Shown here: positions 24,005 to 34,200 of the stretch, piece after piece | Numbering within the stretch: the first letter of the stretch is position 1 | Layout: the number at the start of each line of letters is the position of its first letter | NCBI RefSeq assembly: GCF_009696265.1 | Contig: NZ_VUMH01000008.1 | Span: forward strand, 95,134-159,133 | Direction: 5' to 3' | Length of the DNA stretch: 64,000 nt | Source of the DNA: Desulfovibrio porci | GTDB taxonomy: Bacteria > Desulfobacterota > Desulfovibrionia > Desulfovibrionales > Desulfovibrionaceae | Translations under genes and position numbers: made by a program | The notes under the pieces: model-generated | Told to the model about the DNA's origin: nothing | Database searches by the model: none | What the model saw: the letters and a program-made list of their open reading frames with translations, nothing else

Positions 24005-26216
24005 AAAGCCCAAGGCGTGGCAGATAGGCGACCTCGTGGATTACATCCGGTTCCCCCATAACAGAAATCCGCGTGAGAAAATCGAATACGCGGACGGAAG
24101 AGGTTTTCTTTCAGCAACACATACCGGTCAAAAGGTGGAAATGATTGCTCTGGCAAGGGAGTCGGTTCACAGCGACATGCCGGTGCAGCACTGGATGTTT
24201 TCCTGGCAGGAAGGGGAACAGCCCACCAGGGAACAGGTGGAGGAAGTGGTGGACATGTTTCTGGAAAAAATGGGGCTGACCGGACATCAGACCGTGTATG
24301 GGGTGCATTATGACACGGACAATTATCACCTGCATGTCGCGGTCAACAGGACGAACCCGGAAACGGGAAAAGTCGTGCTTCCTTTCAATGGACTGGACAT
24401 TCAGGAGGCGCATAAGCTCGTGGCCCATATTGAAGGCAGGCAGGGATGGGCCAGTGAAGAAAACTCCATGTATGCGGTACTGGAAAATGGCGAGCTGGCG
24501 CGAAGAAGGACGGCCCGCGAAATAAAACCGAAGCAGGCCGCGCTGGATTTTGAACATGCCACCGGCGAAAAATCCGCCCAGCGCATCGCGCAGGAGCGCG
24601 GGCATTCCATCATAAAAGACGCGCAATCGTGGGCAGAGCTGCACGAAAAACTGGCGGAAGTCGGTTTGCGTTTCGAGAAGAAAGGCTCCGGGGCCATCAT
24701 TTTTGTGGGGGAAAAGGCCGTGAAGGCATCCTCCGTAGACCGTGCGTTCAGCATGGGAAAGTTGTGCAAAAGGCTGGGGGAGTTTGAGGAAGGAACGTAC
24801 CCGGATGCCTTGGGAAAGATTGCCCCGGAGCCGGTAAGCTCCGTCAATCTGGAAGCATGGAAAATGTATCAGGAAGAGTTCGCCGGAGGCCCGAAAAGGG
24901 CAGGAACAGCAGGTAATGCCGAGCTTTCCCGGATGAAGGAACGGCACAGGTTCGAGAGGAAAAAGGCGCTTTCCCACCTGGCGAAATATGGTTTGCCGGT
25001 TCTGAATATCGCCCGGCATTGCCTGATGGCGCAGCAGAGAGCGGAACGGCTTTCCCTGCGGTCAGGCCGGAAAAAAGTGCGTGGAGGCAAGCCGCGTTTT
25101 GAGAACTGGCTGCGGTCACGAGGCATGGAAAAGGAGGCAAATTGCTGGCGGTATCGGGCGGCACGGGAGGTAAAAAGGAATGCCCCGCCCCCTGCCGAAA
25201 GACGGGAAAAGGGAGCGGAACCCATGCGGGAACTTGCGGATTTCAGAAAGTATGCGGATGCGGTGAATGCGGAACGCTACCGCGTTACCTGCATAAAGAT
25301 GGAAGAGGACGGCGGCAAAAAGACCTTCATCCTGGACAAAAAAGGCGGCATGACCAGAGGGTTTTCCCCGGACGAACTGGAGGCTCACATACCGGAGATG
25401 CTGCGCTTCCAGAAACGGGGTGAAAATATCTACTACACGCCACTATCGGATGACCGGCATCATATTCTCATTGACGACATGACCCGTGACAGCCTGAAAA
25501 AGCTCCAGGAAGACGGCTTCCGGCCTGCCGTGGTGCTGGAAAGCTCGCCGGGCAATTACCAATGCCTGCTGACCATCCCCCGGCAGGGTACGGAATTTGA
25601 CCGGGATGTGGGCAACCGCATTACGGAACGCCTGAACCGGGAGTATGGCGACAAAAAGCTGTGCGGCTGCATCCATCCTCACCGTGCGCCGGGTTTTGAA
25701 AACCGCAAGCCGAAGCATCGGCGGGAAGACGGGGGCTATCCCCAGGTGAAGCTGTTATTTGCGGAGCGTCGGGAGTGCGGCAAGGCGCTGGCTCTGGCCA
25801 GAAGGATTGACCATGAGTACGCGGAGGAGACCGAGAAACGAAAGGCCGAGCGCCGGACGTTCCCGATGCCGGACTTTTGGCCCGGCGACCCGGCCTCGGC
25901 CTATTATGCCCATCTGGAGAATATTCGCAGGCATCTGACCATTGAGGATTACTCCCGCGTGGACGCGATGATCGCCCTGCGGCTGCGCTCCAACGGTCAC
26001 AGCCGTGAAAACGTGGAAGAAACCATCCGCACCTGTGCCCCGACCATCCGGGAAACGCAGACCGGGCGCAACTGGCAGCGGTACGCCGAAAGAACGGCGG
26101 ATTACGCTTTCGGCCCGGCAGGGGACAGAGACCTTGAGCGAAATGAGCGGTATCGGGAACTGTGGAGGAAGATTGAACGCACAGAAGAAAAGGAGCAGCG
26201 TATACGAATGAAATAG
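23970..26216 (+). CDS. TraI-type relaxase fused to a RepB-like primase
   Basis: 748 residues. The N-terminal relaxase domain has the MOBP histidine motif YHLHVAVNRTNPETGK at about 118-133 and a preceding region with HNRNPREKIEYADGRGFLSA. A basic linker leads to a second domain at about 418-600 with RFQKRGENIYYTPLSDDRHH, ILIDDM (the acidic pair expected of a primase), VVLESSPGNYQCLLTIP and the HRAPGFENRKPKH motif. This is the RepB-like primase domain seen fused to MobA in IncQ plasmids. The relaxase would nick oriT and pilot the strand, and the primase would start second-strand synthesis in the recipient. Confidence 0.88.
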   Translation: MIVKKIRNTKAEKPKAWQIGDLVDYIRFPHNRNPREKIEYADGRGFLSATHTGQKVEMIALARESVHSDMPVQHWMFSWQEGEQPTREQVEEVVDMFLEKMGLTGHQTVYGVHYDTDNYHLHVAVNRTNPETGKVVLPFNGLDIQEAHKLVAHIEGRQGWASEENSMYAVLENGELARRRTAREIKPKQAALDFEHATGEKSAQRIAQERGHSIIKDAQSWAELHEKLAEVGLRFEKKGSGAIIFVGEKAVKASSVDRAFSMGKLCKRLGEFEEGTYPDALGKIAPEPVSSVNLEAWKMYQEEFAGGPKRAGTAGNAELSRMKERHRFERKKALSHLAKYGLPVLNIARHCLMAQQRAERLSLRSGRKKVRGGKPRFENWLRSRGMEKEANCWRYRAAREVKRNAPPPAERREKGAEPMRELADFRKYADAVNAERYRVTCIKMEEDGGKKTFILDKKGGMTRGFSPDELEAHIPEMLRFQKRGENIYYTPLSDDRHHILIDDMTRDSLKKLQEDGFRPAVVLESSPGNYQCLLTIPRQGTEFDRDVGNRITERLNREYGDKKLCGCIHPHRAPGFENRKPKHRREDGGYPQVKLLFAERRECGKALALARRIDHEYAEETEKRKAERRTFPMPDFWPGDPASAYYAHLENIRRHLTIEDYSRVDAMIALRLRSNGHSRENVEETIRTCAPTIRETQTGRNWQRYAERTADYAFGPAGDRDLERNERYRELWRKIERTEEKEQRIRMK

Positions 26217-26299
26217 GTGAAACATAGTATGAGGAAATAACAGGGAAAAAGTATGGTTAGCATCTTGCTCATCGGGCATTACTCAGATAGGATATTCAT

Positions 26300-27319
26300 A
26301 TGGGAAAAGAACGAATACCACATGATTCTGCGTACAAGCAGTTTTTCAGCAATCCTGAAATGGTGGAATCGCTGTTACGGGATTTTGTTCCCGCTGATTT
26401 CATTGCGGACCTTGATTTTTCTACGCTTGAACGCTGTCCGGGCAGTTATGTGACGGACGACCTGCGGGAACGCCATGACGATATTGTCTGGCGTGTCGGC
26501 TGGAAAAAAGGTTCATGGTGTTATGTGGCTTTGCTCGTGGAGTTCCAGAGCACGCCCGACCACTGGATGGCGTTGAGAATGCTGTCCTACACGGCACTGT
26601 TGCTGCTTGATCTCGTCAAAACTGGAAATATCCGCGAAAATGAGGGCTTGCCGCCGGTGTTTCCCATTGTTATATACAATGGAGGCAAGGCATGGAAAGC
26701 TCCGCAGGAGGTGGCGGCATTGTTCGCTCCCATGCCGGAGAGCCTGAAATTTTATCGTCCCCAGCACCGGCATTTTTTGTTGGACGAAAGTCGAGTGTCA
26801 GGAGATGAACTGGACAAAAGCAAGGGCCTGGTCGCGCAGCTCCTGAGACTGGAACGAGCGCAGGAACCGGAACAGGTTCGGCAGATAGTCAAGGAGTTGA
26901 TAAGCCGACTTCATGGGCCTGAATACTTGGTTTTGCGTCGAGCGTTTACAATATGGTTGGCTCGTGTTGTCCTTAAACGCTCTGGAATAACAGAAGAAAT
27001 TCCCGAATTTCAAGACTTGCGGGAGGTTGACGCCATGTTGGAAGAACGTGCCGCTCAGTGGAAAGATGAATACATTCGGCAAGGGGTAATAATTGGCGAG
27101 GCCAGAGGTGAGGCCAGAGGTGAGGTCAAGGGAATAGGACTGGCCTTGCGGGACTTGCTGGAGGCCCGTTTTGGAACGCTCCCCCAATCCGTGACTTCCT
27201 ATATTGCGAGTTCATCTGACTCAAACGCCCTGCGGAAACTGACGCTTTCCGCATACCATGCGGAGTCGTTGCAGGCGTTTATTGACCAGATCAAAAAAGA
27301 TGACGACAAGTTGATGTAA
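26300..27319 (+). CDS. Rpn-family recombination-promoting nuclease
   Basis: 339 residues of the Rpn/YhgA-like (transposase_31) family: HDSAYKQFFSNPEMVESLLR at the start, ERHDDIVWRV (catalytic Asp), YVALLVEFQSTPDHWMALR (the ExQ pair of the PD-(D/E)XK nuclease), PVFPIVIYNGGKAW, and a C-terminal helical region with a short EARGEARGEVKG repeat. Rpn proteins nick DNA and promote RecA-independent recombination; some act in phage defence. It follows the relaxase by 83 bases and has its own terminator. Confidence 0.88.
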   Translation: MGKERIPHDSAYKQFFSNPEMVESLLRDFVPADFIADLDFSTLERCPGSYVTDDLRERHDDIVWRVGWKKGSWCYVALLVEFQSTPDHWMALRMLSYTALLLLDLVKTGNIRENEGLPPVFPIVIYNGGKAWKAPQEVAALFAPMPESLKFYRPQHRHFLLDESRVSGDELDKSKGLVAQLLRLERAQEPEQVRQIVKELISRLHGPEYLVLRRAFTIWLARVVLKRSGITEEIPEFQDLREVDAMLEERAAQWKDEYIRQGVIIGEARGEARGEVKGIGLALRDLLEARFGTLPQSVTSYIASSSDSNALRKLTLSAYHAESLQAFIDQIKKDDDKLM

Positions 27320-27341
27320 TTGTATATTCAGTAAAATATAC

Positions 27342-27379
27342 TGCCGCTTGTTTCTTTATGAGGCAAGCGGCATTTTTTT
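27342..27379 (+). terminator. rho-independent terminator of the Rpn gene
   Basis: TGCCGCTTG pairs with CAAGCGGCA (27342-27350 and 27364-27372) and is followed by seven T's. It lies 22 bases past the Rpn stop codon and closes the plus-strand mobilization transcript. Confidence 0.85.
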
Positions 27380-27455
27380 GGGGGTAATCGAAAAGAGCGA
27401 CAGACAGAGACACAGCTCCGACCTGCCGCTCCATAAGCTCACACAACGCTGTACG

Positions 27456-28349
27456 CTACGCCGAGGCCAGCGTTTCGACCATATCCGCCACAGCGGTGCA
27501 GGCATCGACATTCACGAGGAATGTGGCATCATCTTCTGTACCTTTTTCCGCCTTGGGAAGTTTCAGGCCAGACACAGCCAGACCGGCATCCAGCGTGAAC
27601 TCCAGTTGCCGGTCGGGATCGGCATCGGAAGTAGCCACCAGATGCAGTTTCTGAATAGCCATACCTTCCTCAAGCGCCTGAGCCACGGCGTTAAGGCTGT
27701 TCTGCACGGCGACGGCGGCTTTTTCTTCCGCCTGTTCGGAAGCGGCCAGACTGGCGGAACCCATCGGATGCAGGGTGTAGCCTTCGCACGGGTAGCCTTC
27801 CCCGCGCAGGATAGCGGCAAAGAGTCTCGGCATGTCGCCCGCAGGCGTGATGGGCGCGGCATCAATGCCGAATGTGGTCTTGAACAGGTCAAGCACCGGC
27901 TGTACCGCCTTGGCGGAAGCCGAGCCTACAAGCAGGCGTCTCTTTTCCGCATCCCAGATGCAGTCAATGATAGACGGTACAAATTCCGCCCTGGCGGTCA
28001 GTTTGGCGGTGATGGCCTCCTTCAGCTCCTTTTTGCGTTTGCTTCCGACCTTTTTGCCGGAAACCCGTTCCTCCCGCACGGCTTCGGCAAGCTGGAGCCG
28101 GATAACGGCCCCGGACGCCTTGCGGGTATCCAGCCGGAAGGAAAAGCCGGAATAGCGACCATCCACGGCGGCCAGCTCAAAGCCGTCCGTATCCAGCGGA
28201 TCGCCAAGCGCCACCCAGCCGAGGCGTCTGCCGTCAGCATCAATGTCGGGCGTAAAGGCATGTACCCGCAAGGCGTCCAGGGCAAGCCCGGCGGCGGAAT
28301 CGGCTTTGCAGATGGTTATGGCTGTACTTGAAGACATGAAACCTGACAT
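27456..28349 (-). CDS. RdgC-like recombination-associated protein
   Basis: 297 residues. The order of motifs follows RdgC: LGWVALGDPLDTDGFELAAV near the start, RLQLAEAVREERVSGKKVGS then KRKKELKEAITAKLTARAEF, a strand with IIDCIWDAEKRRLLVGSASA, and the C-terminal LEFTLDAGLAVSGLKLP. RdgC is a ring-shaped DNA-binding protein that limits RecA filament formation. In an ICE it may guard DNA during exchange. A strong AAGGAG site precedes the start. It lies downstream of the large helicase fragment on the same strand. Confidence 0.78.
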   Translation of the reverse strand: MSGFMSSSTAITICKADSAAGLALDALRVHAFTPDIDADGRRLGWVALGDPLDTDGFELAAVDGRYSGFSFRLDTRKASGAVIRLQLAEAVREERVSGKKVGSKRKKELKEAITAKLTARAEFVPSIIDCIWDAEKRRLLVGSASAKAVQPVLDLFKTTFGIDAAPITPAGDMPRLFAAILRGEGYPCEGYTLHPMGSASLAASEQAEEKAAVAVQNSLNAVAQALEEGMAIQKLHLVATSDADPDRQLEFTLDAGLAVSGLKLPKAEKGTEDDATFLVNVDACTAVADMVETLASA

Positions 28350-28402
28350 GAGTAACTCCTTGTCTTTGTTGTGAGGTTAGAGAGAAAAATGATTCATGCC
28401 GC

Positions 28403-31000
28403 TTACCTCATGCGCGGACGTGAAATCACAAATCCATGTACGCCGCCGGAGGGCGAAGCCGTCTGAACGGCGGCTTTGGCCTGCGGAGCCGTGAGCTGTC
28501 TGTATGCCTCCACATGCTCCAGGGCTTCCGCAAATGTATCAAATGTGGCGCGAACGGTGCGCGCCCCGTTGATGATATGGTTTTTCTCGTACTGGACACG
28601 CAGACCGATTTTGTCGTTTCCCGTCTGAAACACGCGCAGTTCATACATTCCGCCGTCTACCGCATCCAGAGTCAATGCATGTTCATTCTTGCCGTAAAAA
28701 TCACTGCCGGTAGGATGAAAACCGGCCCTGGCAAGCCGGTCGCGGAAGGTTTCGCCAGCCAGTGTCGATGCTGGCGCGGCAGCTTCGGCGGGCGGCGTTT
28801 CTTCAAGCCCGCGTTGTTCGGCGTCATTGCGGGCAACCTGTATGGCCGCTTCCCGCGTCTCGAACTGCTTGAGTTTCATGCCGCTCGGCGCGGTCGCCGT
28901 GCTGTGCCACTGACCGTCCTCGTACAGACTTTGCCCCAGGGAACCGATGCTGCTGTTGAAATAGGTGCGGCGCAGGACATACCCGTTTTGCAGTGTATAG
29001 CCGTTGTGCTGATTGGAGACGGTGTATTCCGTTCTCCCTTCTCCTTCGCCGTATTTGAGCGTGTGAGCTTGTTTTTCCGGCGGCGCAGCGGGAACTGCGG
29101 CGGCAGCGCTGTTCTCCTTCGGCTGGGGCGCTTCCGCTGTTGTCGGCTGTTCATCGGTCAGAGATGTTTTCGGTGTCCAGGTGGAGACGTAGCTCGAATC
29201 CTCCTGCATCCGCTGCAATTCCCGGATGACCGCGCTGTGGTTTTCCCGCGCCAGAGCCAGTTCTTCCTGCTGCGGAAACTCCTTGCCCAGAGTGGCCTTG
29301 ACGGTTTCCAGTTCGGCCTTTTCCTGCCGTGCGTTCTCCCGCTGCGTTTCCACAGCGTCATCCAGTCCCCTGGCCAGAAAATTGTCCATGCGCTGAAACA
29401 GACCGGCCAGACTGAACTTTTCCTCAAAATCGTAGAACAGATTACCCGGTCGGAACTCCCGTTCGCCCGCCCCCCGAAGCGAAAGCTGAAAACCGTCCTT
29501 GCCGCTCATACGTATTGCCGCGCGTTCGACAGAGACTTCAAAACCGCGATAGGAGCCGAACGGAAATGTTGCGCTGGAATCGCGGGTGACTTCCTTCACG
29601 CCTTCAAGCAAACGGTCTTTTATCTTTTCGCTGTCTTTGGCCGTGAAGGTCTTGCCGTCAGCCGTCAGTTCCACCAGGATTTTTTCTTTCCCCTTTTCCA
29701 TGACCGTGTGGGTATGGGAATCCCTGCGGCGGACGTTTTCCGCATACAGAGTTTCCTCTTTTGCAAGCCGTGTTTCTGTGGAAGCAAGATACTTGAGGCG
29801 GTCGCGCATCCGGTGCTGGCTGCGCTGATGCTGCGAATACAGGGCTTCCAGCTTGCGCAGATCGGCGGCAAGCTGTACCTGCATGAGAATAAGCGGATTG
29901 CCGGATGCTGCGGCTTTCATTTCGGCGGCGTTGGCAGCTTCTGAGGCCACATCGTCAATGACACGCTGGAGCAGATCGCCCTTGCGAAACTGTTCAATGG
30001 CTGCTGACTTGTACTCTATGCATTGCCACATTCGCGAATCGTAAGTCATCTTTGTTGCATAATTGAATATCTTTACTTTAAAAGTATCAGGATTGCGTTC
30101 ATAAAATATGTTTCCCTGACGTATAATTCTTCCATTTCGTTGTTCCAAATCTGACGGCCGCCACGGTGCGTCCAGATGGTGCGCGGCCACAAGCCTTTTC
30201 TGTACGTTCATGCCCGCGCCCATTTTGGCCGTAGAGCCAAGAAGAACACGAGCACGACCCGTGTTCATATCGCTGAACAGCTTTGCTTTCCGTATATCAG
30301 TGTTGGCATCATGGATGAAGGCGATTTCATCGGCGGGAATCCCCTTTGCCATGAGTTTTTGCTTCATGTCGTCATACACGGAGAACTTGCCGGACGACAT
30401 GGCGATGACCTCATCCATATTGACGACACCGGCAAGAGCGTCGTCCCCGTCATCCTCGGCCATGTCTTCCTGTTCCGGCGTTTCTCGGACAAGCGTGCCG
30501 TCCACGTCGATAAGCGCCCCGGATTCCAAATCCTGCCGTTCGCTCTGAGCGGATGCCGGAACCTTTCCTCCCTTGGGTGTGGAGAGGTCGCAGAAAACAA
30601 GCTGCGTTCCCTTGTCATTGGTTGTATCACGCCAGATTTCGTGGATACGCTCGACGGCGGCGTTGAGCTTGGAACCTTCAAAATCATCGGCGGTCGGTTC
30701 TATCAGCCGGAAATCCAGTCCAGCCTTGCGGGCGTCATTGGTGACTTTGAGAGAATTGTCGATGCGCGGGTCCCTGGGCAGATTCTCCATGCGCTGGATG
30801 ATCTTGTCCATATACGCGGCTTGAGCCGGGGAGCGTTCCACCACATCGTTATAAGGCTTGCCGCCTTCAATCGGAGGCGTCAGAGGCCGTTCCCCGGCCT
30901 GCTTCGCCTGTTCGTCCAGATCGCTTTTTGTCACGACATCGGCAAAGGTACGGTACATGGAGAGCAGCTCAGGTACGTTCTGAAACTTGGCAAAGCGGCT
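28403..31000 (-). pseudogene. C-terminal fragment of a giant DarB-like helicase/methylase protein
   Basis: About 865 codons of a larger gene. Recognisable is the second RecA-like lobe of an SF2/SNF2 helicase: FIHDANTDIRKAKLFSDMNT, VLLGSTAKMGAGMNVQKRLV, HLDAPWRPSDLEQRNGRIIR (motif VI). A coiled-coil region and a C-terminal domain with GFHPTGSDFYGKNEHALTLD follow. Related ICE and phage proteins are well over 1,500 residues with a methylase and the first helicase lobe upstream, and all of that is missing. The frame is still open through SRFAKFQNVPELLS upstream of the first ATG (30958). At about 31000 it passes into AT-rich foreign DNA and meets a stop. The break coincides with the left end of the nested element. 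Confidence 0.82.
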
Positions 31001-31072
31001 TTTTAACTTGTAGTTGACGCCTGTTTTAGGATATATTTATTTGAAATTATAGGATAAAAATTTTTTAAATAT

Positions 31073-31095
31073 TTTTGATACCCTGAAAGTTACCC
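31073..31095. other. attachment-like site, left end of nested element
   Basis: TTTTGATACCC, seven bases, TACCC. The same 11 bases and the same spacing occur at the integrase end (45971-45993). The 70 bases to the left are very AT-rich and resemble the DNA left of a third site at 63550. The pattern fits integrase arm- or core-type sites of P4-like elements. Confidence 0.55.
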
Positions 31096-31258
31096 GGCAA
31101 AACGCGAGATGGGAAAACACGTCGTTGTACGCTGCGGGATAGGATGTTTACAGGGGCGCAGCGTCAGAAGGTTCCCGCATTTTCTGTCCCGTTTTTTCGA
31201 TTTTCTTTTTGGACGTTCCGGGATAGCATATTATGCCATATCGCTTTCAGGAGTCCCC

Positions 31259-34200
31259 ATGACCTTTCAGGATATTCTTGCCAGGTACCGCGCCATTTCC
31301 TTTTCCGAACGTGACAAGGGCGACCGTTTCGAGCGGCTCATGCAGGCTTTTCTGCAAACGGTTCCGTGGTATGCGGGCACGTTCCGGCATGTCTGGCTCT
31401 GGCGGGAATTTCCGTACAAGCAGAACCTCGGCGGCAAGGATACGGGCATTGATCTGGTTGCGCAGACCGTGGAGGGGGATTTCTGGGCCATTCAATGCAA
31501 GTGCTATGCGGAAACAGCCAGCATAGACAAGCCCGCCGTGGACAGCTTTCTAGCCACGTCCAGCAAGCAGTTTGTCAATGACCAGCAGCAGACGACCTCC
31601 TTTGCGCTCCGGCTCTGGATATCCACCACAAACAAATGGGGCAGCGAGGCGGAAAACGCCATCCGCCATCAGGAACCGCCGGTACAGCGCATCAGCCTTG
31701 CCGATCTGGAAAACGCGCCCGTGGACTGGGCCGCGCTGGAACAGGGCATCAGCGGCGCACAGGCCCGGCAGGAACGCAAGCAGCCGCGCCCGCATCAGCA
31801 GGCGGCCATAACCGCCTTTCACGAGCATTTCCAGACCGGGGATCGCGGCAAGCTGATCATGGCCTGCGGTACGGGCAAGACCTTCACTTCCCTGAAAATT
31901 GCGGAGAACGAAACCGGCGGCAGGGGGCTTGTGCTGTTTCTGGCTCCTTCCATTGCGCTGGTGGGTCAGACCCTGCGGGAATGGACGGCGGAAACATCGG
32001 CGGACATTTTCCCCATCTGCATCTGCTCCGATCCCGAAGTCAGCAAAAGCAGAAGCAAAAAGGACGAGGATCAGGACGGCTACAGCGTTACCGATCTGGC
32101 CTTTCCCGCGTCCACCAATGTGGATGACATCGTGCGTCAGTTCCGGCTGGCGGAAAAATTTCATGCGGACAACCTGCTGGTTGTCTTTTCCACCTATCAG
32201 TCCATTGCCGTCATTGCGGAAGCGCAAAAGACCTTTTAGCGGCCCTTTGATCTGATTATCTGCGACGAGGCCCACAGAACCACCGGCGTCACGCTGAAGG
32301 ACGCGGAAGATTCCGCCTTTGTGAAGGTGCATGACAACGCCTTTATTCAGGCGAAAAAACGCCTCTACATGACGGCCACCCCGCGCCTGTATGCGGAAGA
32401 AAGCAAGAAAAAGGCGCAGGATGCCGAAGCCTGGCTCTGCTCGATGGATGACGAAGCCCTGTACGGGCCGGAGGTCTTTCGCATCGGCTTTGGCGAGGCG
32501 GTCGATAAGAATCTGCTGGCGGATTACAAGGTGCTTGTGCTGACGCTCAGCGAAAGCCAGATTCCCGCCGCCCTGCAAGCCGCCGTGGCGGACAGCAGCA
32601 AGGAGATCGATACCGACGACGCAAGCAAGCTCATCGGCTGCATCAACGCCCTGTCAAAGCGGATGCTCATTGACGAGGGCCTGCTGAAGACCTCCGATCC
32701 CGCGCCCATGCGCAAGGCGGTCGCCTTCTGTCAGAACATCAAGATTTCGAAACGGATCAGCGCGGTCTTCAACGGTTTCAAGGAAAGCTATTATGACAGC
32801 CTGACGCAGGAGGAACGCGCGGAAATGGTCAGCGTATCCGCGCAGCATGTGGACGGAACCATGCCCGCCACCACCCGCGACGAAAAGCTGTCATGGCTTA
32901 ATGCCGCCCCTGCCGACGGCAACGAATGCCGCATCCTGACCAATGTGCGCTGCCTTTCCGAAGGCGTGGACGTGCCTTCTCTGGATGCGGTGCTGTTTCT
33001 TTCGGCCCGCAATTCCCAGATCGACGTGGTGCAGTCCGTGGGGCGCGTCATGCGCACGGCTCCGGGAAAGAAATTCGGCTACATCATTATTCCCGTCCTC
33101 ATTCCTTCCCATGTGACGCCGGAAGAAGCGCTCAACGACAACAAGCGTTTTGCCGTTGTCTGGACAGTTCTCAATGCCTTGCGCGCGCATGATGACCGCT
33201 TCAGCGCCATGATCAACAAGCTGGAACTGAATCGCCACAAGCCAAAGGACGGCGGCACGGTGCTGATCGGCGGCATTGGCGACGGACATACGCCGGATGA
33301 GGAAGGCGACACGCCCCCGGCGGGCAAGGGAGGTGGCACGGCAACGCGGCTTCCCCTGCCCCTGCCGCATCTTCAGGATCTGCAAGGGGCCATTTATGCC
33401 CGCATGGTGCAGAAGGTCGGCAACAAACGCTACTGGGAACAGTGGGCGGCGGACGTTGCCCAGATCGCTCAGGGCTATATGGAACGCATCGACCGCCTGA
33501 TCGCCGTTCCCGGCCCGCACAAGACCGCCTTTGACGACTTCCTGTCCGGGTTGCGCAAGAATATCAATCCCGCCGTCACGCCCGGCGAGGTGGTGGAAAT
33601 GCTGGCCCAGCACCTGATCACCAAGCCGGTCTTTGAAGCGCTGTTTGAGGATTATTCCTTTGTGCAGCACAATCCCGTTTCCCGCGCCCTGCAAGGCATG
33701 CTTGATCTGCTGGAAGCGCAGGCGCTGGAAAAGGATACCGTCGTGCTTTCGCGCTTTTACGAATCCGTCAAAATGCGCGTTTCCGGCCTCGACAATGCCG
33801 AAGCCCGGCAGCGCGTCATCGTGGAGCTGTACGACAAGTTTTTCCGCACGGCCTTTCCCCGCACGGTGGAGAAACTCGGCATCGTCTATACCCCCGTGGA
33901 AATCGTGGACTTCATCAACCGTTCCGTGGCCGATGTCCTGCAGGCGGCCTTCGGGCGCTCCCTTTCCGATGCAAACGTGCATATTCTTGACCCCTTTACA
34001 GGGACAGGAACGTTCATCGCTCGCATGATTGAGAGCGGCCTCATCGCGCCGGAGGCTCTGCCCCGCAAATACGCGGCGGAGCTGCACGCCAATGAAATAG
34101 TCCTGCTGGCCTACTATATCGCCTCCATCAATATCGAAAATGCCTACCATGCCACACAGGGCGAAAGCGCCGCCTATACGCCCTTCAACGGTATCTGTCT

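Noticed and set aside
28436..29944. Plus-strand frame of 502 codons
   Set aside because: Antisense to the DarB-like fragment, with unusual Phe/Arg-rich composition and no ribosome site.
31109..31258. Longer N-terminus for the type ISP gene (50 extra codons)
   Set aside because: The extra residues are unlike the family, while ATG 31259 has a good ribosome site and gives the normal start.
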